Positions 29,601 to 41,600 of a DNA stretch of 60,000 nt are shown in pieces. Both the position numbers and the translations under genes were made by a program. The first letter of the stretch is position 1. Each line of letters starts with the position of its first letter. Where the stretch lies: the NCBI GenBank assembly GCA_903813345.2, contig CAIIXF020000007.1, positions 12,273,031 to 12,333,030 of the forward strand, read 5' to 3'. The notes under the pieces are model-generated. The model was not told the origin of the DNA. It did no database searches and worked only from the letters and a program-made list of their open reading frames with translations. This DNA comes from Owenia fusiformis (taxonomy: Eukaryota > Annelida > Polychaeta > Sabellida > Oweniidae).

Positions 29601-32600
29601 CTGGTGTGACTGAGATTCGAATCTAATCTGTTTCATTTTTATGTAAATTGAGAGGAATAAAGTTTTATTTTAAGCGTTTTAACAATCTTAACGTTTGGCG
29701 TGCAGCTCAACTTAATACACAATCAAAGGTCAAATACAGAAATAAGAACATGCCTTTTATTTGTTATTCAAGCTCGAGCAATATCCCCGTTATAAAACCA
29801 AAATAACTGCGGTTAGGTGCCATATCTTGATTACAGTAAAGACAGGCCATCTCATTCTGGTATGCCAGAGCCACTCTTATCTGCCGATTGTGGAAGGATA
29901 AAGACAAAGGGGTCGTGGCTATCGCGATGAGGCCATCTTATTTCTAGGAATTATTTCTGCCTCTCATTCCTTAAACCGGCTTCGTTAAACAGTGCCAAAA
30001 TATATAAGTCGGAGCCAAAAACAAACTATTTTTATATTTAAATCCCCTCACCTTGTCAATGTCTATGCCTGCATCTGGTTTTCCCACCTTTGGAAGGGAG
30101 CCAATATACACATAGATTACTTACTGGCCATGGACAGGGGGGGGGGGGGCACAGAAACGAACATTCTGGGGTCATAAGGGATACTTTGGGAAGGGGGAGG
30201 GGTGGTGGTGAATAGTGAAGTCCGGGAGTGAAGTTAAGGGGTACTGAAATCTTTCTTTTGATATTTAGTGCTTGAATGGAGACTTGTTTCCACTCCCCGC
30301 ATTCTAGTAGAATTTAAATATTTGATTCAAAGGAGTTATTTTAAATCAAACTTGCATTCCGATTAATTAACACTCCAATGATTGTACCGCTTCACTATTG
30401 TCTAAGATAATTATAATGAATTCACGGGACACTATAGTCTTCCTTTTAAACTTTAGTGGTTGGATGGAGACTTGTTTCCCTACCCCGTACACTAGTAAAT
30501 TTGTAAATTTTAAATATTTGATTTAGGGAGGTATTTGCAATCCAACTCTGATGATGCAAGACTAGTCAGCCAAGACTAAATTATTAACTTATTATCATTT
30601 AGACTATTGAGTTCATTAAATTATAATTCCATAGATATCATATTCAATCCTGTCAACACAATAATGGTATTAATTGGCATGATATGTAGTCAGAGACGGT
30701 TTAAAAAGTTGTTTAGATTAATGATAGTATTAGGAAAAATCCTAACTCAAAGTTTTTGTTCTCTCGCAATCCAGAGCAAACCACTCGCCGGGCAAGCATT
30801 CTTTAAAAACGTGAAGTTTTCACCATGTTGAGCAGTTTTGAAAATTGTCCAATTTGAACCATCGCCTTGTATATTTCTGTAACTGCCCCCCCCCCTTGAC
30901 ACTCGAGTGTAAGAATCCTTTCCACACTGTCAATGGTTTTACAAAATAGTTCATGTCAGGAAGGGGGAGGGGTGGGTGTGGAGAACAATCACTGACTGCG
31001 ATTTGTATGATTGAACATTATACATTTATCATAAATTCGTAAAGAATAGTTTTAAAATAAACAGCTTGTTTTATGTTATGATTGGAGTGATGTATGCATA
31101 GAAGAATGACACTGGTTTTGAAATATCTTAATTATCCCATTGAATGAAACCATCCGTCCCTCTGTCCATTCTTAACTCATACTAGTGGACTGATTTGATT
31201 TAAAGGAGAAGTCTCGGTGTAGAACGTGTACACACTAATGGGAACGAATTTTACTCATTTCTATTTAGGATTCGTTCATATACTAGCGGGGCTTTAGAGC
31301 ATTTACAAACGCACGAATTGTATTGTTTTAAGGCAACTTTTATGACATATAATCATTATATTTAAAGCTGATTAATTTTAGATTATATTCGGTTCAATTT
31401 TACAAATAATGAATAGTATTACAGTATATCGAAAAATGTACAATGATTTACATTAAATTGCGCAGACTGCAAACAATGTACATGGTTGGCGAATTTGCAT
31501 GCGCGTTCTTGATAATAAGAATTAAAGGTTGAACTTAAAAATCAAACATTTTCTTTTTTAAACATAATAAATCTTTAAATCAAGAAAATAAAAATAAGAT
31601 TGATGATTGAACTTTTCATAGTCAACTGCGACTGTGTCGACGCATGTTTATTTACTTAGCTAATTAGATATGTAAAATTGTTAATGGCCGCAACGGATAA
31701 TACGTACATGTAAGCTGTTCGGATAAGACATTTCTATATGATTAATAACAAATCCCGGGCAGAATGTTATTCAACAGTAACTGATCTTATTAGTTATTAT
31801 TCAATTTGGATAATAAATCTATTATCTCGTCGTATTGATGTTTATTATATAGTGTTTCTCATTGTGTTAGATTCAGGTATTTATAGAGACGCATGCTTCC
31901 TATAGCATCCTGGGATTAGTAACTTAGGATATGCGATCGGGTTATTGTTTCGGGAGTGACTACTAGAGGATAAGGGGAATTGGGATCCTTATGGGAGATG
32001 AAAATGGAAATAAAACTTTAGACAAAAATTAAATACTGCCAAAATCCATTCATAAAATGCATTACAATATTCTCTCTAAATGAAATACTGCTTTTCACAA
32101 TGATGATTTAATCCAAAACCCAGATTATTTTGAGTGATATGTTTTATTCCTGAGTTGACCTTAAATATTTCATACCTAAGAGGCAAAATGATCTGGTATT
32201 AGGTTTTGATCACACGTTGATTTTCAATAATTCATAAAATTAAAACATGTCATTCAAGTTTACAAAATGGCTGTACATATACGATATCAGCCGTATGAGT
32301 AGCACACGAGAATATCAGAAACATCAATGGGTGTTATTGTACAGATTACACAATAATCGTTGGATAAAGTTAAGTATTAACGCATATAGACGGATATGAC
32401 AATTGTCAAGTGTGATCATCCGTTATATGAGTTATATAAAGGTCGGTTTCCATTTTTGAGTATAATTGAATATAACAATTGCTAATAATCATTTCCAATA
32501 CGAGAAGCCATTCACCAAACGGGATTGCTCATCTCTCGTACTATGCTGTTTTTGCATTCTGTCTCAAATAAGATAAATCTAAAGCTTACTTAATTGAACA

Positions 32601-35600
32601 AATAAAACGCACATTCAGATTTATCAATTATCACATATAATATCTTTTTATTCAAAATTCTATTCTACATATACTACAACTGTTATTTAATTACATCCGG
32701 ACAATACTACATGTCATGTTGATGATATTCTGTAACAATTAATTATCTGTGTAGCCTCATCGGAGCTACTTCAATCGAACTACACTGTACTCTTCAAACT
32801 AGGATCCGTTTCGGTAACAAAATATCGTCATGTCATCTCGAAGTTAAGATTTCCCTTTTCCTTATTTCACGAATTGTTTCGAGGACATTTTTATTACGAA
32901 CGTTTGTCAGTTTCATAGTACCCCGGACAGGTTGTATGATGCAGTCGTTTTTTTACTCTATATTTGCAATAGAACAACCATTCTTATTGAAATTTTCATA
33001 TTTTATTCTGGAGACAATTTCCAACATGGAAAATAAATATTTTGTCCAAATTTCCAATTTTATGATTTTGACGGGCTTTTTTCAAAAACTCTACACTGTC
33101 AATAAAATACAGGTTTTTGCTTAAACAATTGAACTTTTGACGTCATTTCAAAGATTGTCTAGCTATTGGATTTTTGACAGCCTAAAGTCTTTCCAGATGT
33201 ATTTGATGCCATATTAATTATGGATGATTATTGGTATTCATTTAAGTCATATTCAATAGGCCTAATATTATTACAGTGCATTAGGCCAATGGGTTTTTCC
33301 GCCACCATCACTCAGCATGCGGCCCCGTGGCACGTAAATTGTACCATGCTTTTAAAATGTCAGGTCTCCCTGACAACTTCATGATAAAATTTGACACAGC
33401 TGTATTAACATCTCTGAAGGATCTAATGCCAAGAATACTTCAAATAGGAGATTCGTAATGTTTTACTTTATTTTGGACTGTATTGAACAGTGACCGGGTT
33501 GAACTCGTGTCTGTGGACAAGAAGATTGACCTCCTCTATCTGGGCTCAATCTAGGGAATGCTTCACAAAACGAGGCCCAGAGCAACAAATTTTTATTGGC
33601 CTAATGCACTGTAATTATATTGAATATGACTCAAGTAAATAACAATAATCAGCCATTATTATGAATATGGCAACAGATATATCTTGAAAGACTTTAGGCG
33701 GCCTGAAATTCCATAGCCAGACAATATTTGAAATGACGTTAAAAGTTCAATTGTTCAAGCAAAAACCTGTATTTTATTGACAGTGTAGTGTTTTTGAAAA
33801 AAGCCCGTCAAAATCATAAAATTGGAAATTTTGATAGAATATTTATTTTCCATGTTGGAAATTGTCTCTAGAATAAATCTTGAAAATTTCAATAAAAATT
33901 GTTGTTCTATTGCAAATATAGATTAAAAAAACGATTGCATCATACAACCTGTCCGGGGTACTATGCTTCAATAAGAACATCATTTTTTGCGAACAGATAA
34001 TTCAGAAGACAATAGAATCATCCTACCGTTTACGTAATACTAGTGAGATATTATATTGATGAGACTGTCGTCTTTTGAACGATCGTTCATCACAAACTTG
34101 CATATTCCCTTAAACATACTCTGACACACACGTTTATGCTAAAAATGTCATGAAAACTATCTACAGATCGTGAAATAAGGCAAAAGAAACATCATTAAAT
34201 CTTCGATGTTCCCACATATTGTCACTAATGCCTGGGTCATTGAGTGTTTTGTTCAATATTGTATTTAATTTTAAACAAAATACTCAATCGGCCGGGCACC
34301 GTAGTGAAAATCGGAGGAAGTGTGACCAGGGCATAAACGAGTACTTTTCAGTAACTACATGTTGTTTGAAGAGTGCAGTAGTTTAATGTGTGAGAGTTTG
34401 TCAATTTCCATCCTGTACATGATAATTACATATTATCCAAATTGAACATTTTCTTACATAATCTAAAACTAATTTTCGATAACAATAACAAATACAACAA
34501 TATAACAATATATGTGCGCACATGAATGAGAGCCATGAAAATGTCACTTTTGAAGACAACGCAAACGAGAATGAAACATTCCCAAACATTAGAACTGGAG
34601 AAAGGAGTGTACAATTTGTTGAAAACGTTCAAAAGAATTACCGTATGTTAAATGATCACATTTTAAGTAAAACTAATATATAAAATACGATGAGTTGATA
34701 AATCGAAACAATATACAAATAGAGTCAAGTGGACATTTTAGGCAACTATTTGAAAAATGTAAGGATCTAGTACAACATTTTATAATTCATACTATATATG
34801 GCAGCTAATATTTTCTGATATTTGTCAAAATACAGTAATGGCAACTATGACAAATCATTAAAGATATTTTATTCGAATTCCATGATGATGGAACCTGTAC
34901 ATTTATTTCAAATGACGGCTACCGCTTAATCTATTGAAACTGCAACCATACTTCAAGTTAATTACTGGCTCTTATTGGTTACAATTTGTTATTATGCAGC
35001 TAGTTAATTATGTTAATTGTAGCAACAATTGGAGTCTGATTGCAGTTTGCATGGAGCTAATTATAAAGTCAATCAACCTGCAAAATGTGCGCCGTGTTAT
35101 TATTGGTTCTCATCATGTATCTTCTAAAATTAACTTAAAGGCCGCTATCAAGTTCATGGCAATATAGTATTTATAAGTATCTGATAAGAAAGGAATAGAA
35201 AAGAGAAGTTTTATTGTTTTCTTTTTGTTTCAGGAATTGCAGGAAACATTTCTCTGAATTCCAATGGGGATAGAAACCAAGGCTACACAGTCAAAAAAAT
35301 GAAAGACGTCGAATCGGCACAAATAGAGGTTGACATTAAAGTGTCTGTTGTTAAAATCACTCCTTTTAAATGACACTACCATGACATTTTTGAATCTTTA
35401 CGTATATCAATTAGAACAATTTACAATAGTCACCAGCTTAATTGCATTTCAATCAATGGAACACAAATATTTAGAGGTACTTACAGTTTGTTGATACACG
35501 TTTTTTATTACATAATATTATATTATTAATTTGTCTGCCTCATTTAGACGAATGTGTCATGTTTTAATACAATTGTCAAAAAAGAAATATACTAGTATAA

Positions 35601-38600
35601 ATAACGCGGACATTGCTACAGCTTATAATACTCTCATATGAAAAATGTACTTCAAATCCGCTTGTGTTTACTCTGTGCTATACGTGGTGGTATCTTTAAT
35701 TATTGTAGGTGGTTGGTCATTACTTTAGCATCAAGGGTGTTTATGAACCAGATACAAATGTGTCGATACACTGGCCCGGAGGTAGGAGTGAACAGCCAAG
35801 TGATGGGCCTGCGTGTGGGTGGGAGAACGAATTATGCCCAGGTACAAGTATTAAGTAAAAATAAAATTGAAACGGACACATTTTCACACTATATGACGAG
35901 AAGGCTTTTTGTTAAAAGGTTGCAGGGTGGATAGGAACGATAATGTCTTAACGTTTTTCCAAAAAAGATATAATTATAAAAGAATGTCACTTGGTACATT
36001 TGATGCATGCCCTCGCCTTCTGTACAATAGAATAAGCCAATTCAAAGGAACTGGCATGGACATTTTGGGTAATTGTATACGAAATTCAGTGATAATTGTA
36101 AGTAGAGAGCTTTCGCAACGTACAGCGCATCTCGTTTAAAAAAGTCCGTGGTAGGGAATCATAGTGATATTTGGTATCAATATATAAGCACTAGTGCCAA
36201 AGGGAAAGGACCAAAAGTTGTAATGGAACTTAGCAAGAAAAAGCAAACTCTAAGTGCATACCAGTCAAGAAAAACAAACCCCATATAGCCCAAAACCATG
36301 ATCTAAGTGAAAAGAAACAATGTCAAATACCCCCTTCCCCCACCATTCAAGAATCAATATCACAATCCAAGGCCAGAAGACCAAGCGACATTTCATTCAT
36401 ACTGAAGTCATTACAATACATGTTGAAGAAAAAATTAGAAATTGATAGCCAATTGATAGCCAATACTCATAACCTCAAAAATTGTTGTAGATACAAGTAC
36501 TCATACAAGATAGAGCATTCAGTCTCAAATGATGTGGGATAGATAAAATCCAATCTACAAGTCCATATGCGTTTCAAAGGGTCAACATCCATTCACAAAA
36601 GCCGTCGCCAGTTATTTATTAATTATTATCTAATAATTGTCTTGTAATCCTATTATTCCAGAAACAAGCCAAGACCTCATGCAAACGTTGATTATAAGCG
36701 TCGTGATCGTCGTATTTTCACTAGTCTTAGTAGGAAGTCTTGTTGTTCTTCTCATATACAGGTCAGTGGTGTCCCGTTCTAATTCTCTTCATTATCTATA
36801 TTATACAGGGTGGGCCAAAAAACGCCACTTCTTTTTCAAGACGGTCCGCCACCCTATTTGATGATAGATTTTAGTTTTAGTCGCCTTGCTGATATAGCAG
36901 TATCAATGGAATGTTAGCCAAAAGAATTTCAACATGTCTTAATTGCCAGCTTTAATTGAGCAATGTTTTAGATTGGGTGCCTTCATACAATCTCCTGGGG
37001 ACCTTCGCATACCCTAAACTCACTGGGGTTTGCATCAGGGCTATTAGCTTGGCGGTCATCAGGCCATATCAGTTCAGGAACATTTTGCAAATTATGCTTA
37101 TTTCTCATGGCACACCACATGTTTAAGTGAGACGCTGGTGACATATTTTATTCAAGTAAAAGTGTACAATTCATGATCCATGGCTAGATAACAACTTCAA
37201 GTTTCATTTGGTATGCAAATTATGATTTTGTACCAAAAATTAAAAAAATTATAGCATTTTGAAAAAAGTGGCGTTTTTTGGCCCACCCTGTATATGAGAT
37301 ACACTACTCCTCATAAATTTAGAAACCCAATGTTTTCATTGGATAGTATATCAGTGCCTGTCAATGTTTGAATCTTATTTTATTCCGTAATTCCATAAAA
37401 AAGCTTTGGCAAGTGGTCCAAAAGGAATTTGTAGTTTGAAATTTTTCTCTACTATCTCACTTTCAGCCTTCTTAATTTCTACATATGAGAAAATAAAAAA
37501 CATCCTTGACACAAACCTCCTGAGCAAAGAAAACAAAACAAAACAAAGTGTACTTCACTTTTCATGCTTTATAACATTGGCTCAACATAATGTAAAATCA
37601 ACTCGTAATTCGTAATCAACACACAATCCAATGCCTAATACAATATTGAAGTGATTATACTAAATAGTACTCATGGCATTTAAGCGCTAATTGAGTACCC
37701 ATTTCAGTAAATATTAGTACTAAATGAGCACTCAAGACACGAGTACACAGGGAGATATGCCGAGTACTAAAATAGTACTCATGGCATTTTAACACTAACT
37801 GAGTACTCATTTTAGGAAATATTAGTACTAAATGAGCACTTATGACATTAGTACTTATTTATTGCATGTTTTAGCTCTAAATGAGTACTCATATGATGAG
37901 TGGTAAAACAGCAGTAATTTCATTGATTTTTAGCACTAAATTGGTACTCATATCATGAGTGTTAAAATAGTACTAATAAAATTGATTTTCAGCACTAAAT
38001 GAGTACTAATATCATGGATTAGTACTAAATTAGCACTCGTGACATGAATGCTCATGAGTGCACCTTTGCCAGAGTGCTAATTTAGTACTAATGTTGCACT
38101 AATTGAGTAATCAGCATATTTCCCTGTGTACTGGTTTATTACATGTTTTAGTACTAAATGAGTACTCTTGTGATGAGTGATAAAATAGCACCATTTTCAT
38201 TGATTTTTCATTACTCAATGAGCGCTCATACTATCAGTACTAATTTGTTGCACATGTATCATGAGTGATAAAATAGCACTCAAAATTAAAATGTTGATAG
38301 ACCTTTTTAATTGATGAAGTAAAATACAGAATACGTAATAAATTACATTTTAGTTATATGAAAACATGGATAAGTATATCATTAAACTTAATTGCAACCA
38401 AGCTACATGATTATATAGTGCTTACCATCTTTTAGTAAATGAATAATATTTAAGTACTAAATGAGCAATTAGTACTCAATCATTACTTAAAATATTGTTA
38501 CTGAAGCGGTACTAAAATAAACCCTTATTTTTCACAAAATTAGTACTAAAATAGCACTCGAGTAGTAATAAATTAGCACTCTTGCAAAAGTGCACTCATA

Positions 38601-41600
38601 AGCACTCATGTTACGAGTGCTAATTTAGCACTAATTTTGTACTAATTGAGTAAACGGCATATCTCCCTGTGTAATATTGGGACTATTATGGCCAAAAATG
38701 AAAATTACCGGTCGACTGTCTTTAAAGATCCTCTTTGAGTAGGTTTCCTTGTCGTCATTTGTTACGCGTGACGCCTTAATTATGAGGTCTTACCCAGACT
38801 TTAACATGTCAATATTTTCAGAAACAAAAAAATAATCATAGCTCCGAAAAGACAATTCAAAGGCGAACAATTTGATATAATATAAGCCATATTTATAGGA
38901 TATCCTATGATTTTGAGGAATATCATTTTTATCTACGAGGTGATATTGATATCTGCACGAGAGAGCAAAGCGAACGAATGCATATATCAATATCACCGAG
39001 TAGATTAAAATGATATTCTGAAAAAAAATCATAGGATGTTCTTATTATCCTACACTTACAAGAAGTGTACTAAATGTATAATATCATTGCAAAATGAATT
39101 TCATGCCAAATAGAGTCAATTTGGCGGGAAATCAACAAACGGAGTATATCGTCACAATATCCTCCGCATATTAGGTTTTCCGGAGTATATCGTCACGATA
39201 TCCTCCGCCCGGAGTATATCGTTACGATATCCTCCGGTTATTCATTTTCCCAATAAATATCAAATTTATTTTTTAATGTTATTATACTTTTAGTACACTA
39301 AGTGTAGGATAATATAGGAATATCCTATGGTTTTGAAAAAATATCTTTTATATCCATGAGTGGATATTGATATCTTCATGAGTGAGCACAGCGAATGAGT
39401 GAAGATAGTTGTATCCATGAGTGGATATAATGGATATTTTTGAAAAACCATAGGATTGTCCGTTTATCCCATGGGAAATCATCATCAGCGAAAAAAGTTA
39501 AAAAACATAATATGAGAAAAAATGTGAAAAAATAATTGAAAAAAATTGTGAAAAAATGTTGAAAATGTTTTGTGAAATTTTGAAATTTTTTAAAAATATT
39601 TTTTAAAATAATTAAAAAATGTAAAAAATGTTTTTTTTGAAAAAATTCGAAACCTTCGAATATCAATTTTTAAGACGTGATATTCGATAGTTTAAAAGTG
39701 ATATTCGATGGTTTGTGAATTTTTTGCTAAGATATGATATCTTGATCCACATATCAAATATATCTATATCATTGCAACCATGGGATAAACATATATGTAT
39801 CCCACGATTAATGTGTTATCTGTACAATAACAGCTATTGATATTTCTGATATTATTGAAATCCGTGTGATATTTTCCGGAAAATCGTTTATCAAACTCAT
39901 ATGCGTGTGATATCATTTATCTCACGCATATCCGTGTGATATCACATCTGCATTTTGCGCCACAATATTGTTGGAAATTAGGTCAGATAATTTATTCTCT
40001 TTTGAGAAAATTGGTCCGTTAATTTATTCTCTTTAAGTTTCATTGGTGTATTGAATTACGATTGTGTATATACTTTGATAAGAAGGCTGCTAACTAACGA
40101 TTAAAAATGGTATTTATGACGAACAATATCATGTTATTTACTTTTAATGGTTAAAATAAAATGTTTCAAATATTCAATTGATATTCTAATTTCTAGTTTA
40201 TATTGTCTGCCAATGTCCTGGAAATTGGATCAGAACATCACAAGGTGATTGTAATCATGGGATAAACCCAATATCACATAATTTCTCGTGATATCATTTT
40301 ATCACCTCGTAGATATCAAATATCAACACTCATTCGCTTCGCTCACTCGTGTTGATATTTGCTATCAACTCGGCGATAAAAATGATATCACTCAAAATGA
40401 TGTGATATTCTGTGTATATATTTAGAATAAACAGTACTTAGCAGTTATGTCCCTATCATTGAATATATGCCTAAGGTCTGTCACCAATATAGCCCGAGCT
40501 TGCGAGGGTTATATTACGACAGACCGAAGGCATATATTCAATGATGCGGACACAACTGTTGTATTACATACTTTTATATCATGGCTACGTTATATCAATG
40601 ACGCCACGTGTCTGTGTGCGAGTGAAATTAGGAAGAAATGAAACATGACGTCCCGATGACGTCATAAGATTGTCATGGTAAAAGGTTTGGCGGCTATACA
40701 GGAATATATAGCCGACCTTCAGCTCCATTGACTTCAATACAAATGCTTCGCTGGGTATGTAATACAAGGGAATAAAATGGATGAAATGAGTCGAAATTAT
40801 CACGTGGAATTATCACGGCGTACTGAATATGGTTCTATAAATCTGTTTAAAGGGGCAACAAGGATCGGACTGTAGAGAGAAAAATCAAAAAGTTGGCTTA
40901 ACATCTTCTTTGACATACCCATTTTCTTAAAATGTATGAATAAACTATCAATTTCGGCAGTAAGAAGTATAAATTAAGTTCAAAGCTTCTATAAAGGGAG
41001 TACCACTTATAGTTTTTTAACAAAATTCACATTGAATGAACTAAATAATTCTGAAATTTCAAGGCAAAATATGCAAAATTGACCGAGTTATTCAACTTTC
41101 TTACGGTCCTGTTTTTTTGGACACCCTGTTGCATAGATAAATTTCAGGATAGGTTATTGGCCAAAACACTGGCACTTTACATCAGTAAAAACCCGTAACA
41201 TGAATTTTACTTATTTCAAATTAATACCAAACGTTTCAACTATATGTTGATATGAAAAACTGTCCCATTCCTGTTTTTGATTATGTATAGTTTCTAATAT
41301 AAAAGGTACCTCCACTAGCGTTGTAACTTGGAACCTATGAAATTCAATATGGAAAAGAGTAACATTTGGGTACCCTACTATCACACCAAACTAGGACAAA
41401 GTACTAACGTCGAGCTGGACATACTACGAACGAAACCGTCGTACTTCAATCCAACTAGGGACGTTTTACAACGACTTGAACTGTCTGAGGACGTATTGAA
41501 AACGAGGAAGAACTAATTGCAAACGGGTTTAAACTGATTAAGAACGTATTACAGACTGCTTATGAATGAGTTAGCACAAATATAGCTATCACACCAACCA

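Larger units (their letters stand above)
18219..35233. other. Gene 2 intron 7, about 17 kb
   Basis: The longest intron of gene 2. It contains the repeats listed separately. Between them (for example 18.4-19.1, 25.0-26.4, 28.9-30.1, 31.0-32.9 and 34.4-35.2 kb) only AT-rich sequence without recognisable coding or RNA genes is seen. An open frame at 20993-21214 begins with a hydrophobic stretch but has no supporting context. Confidence 0.6.
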
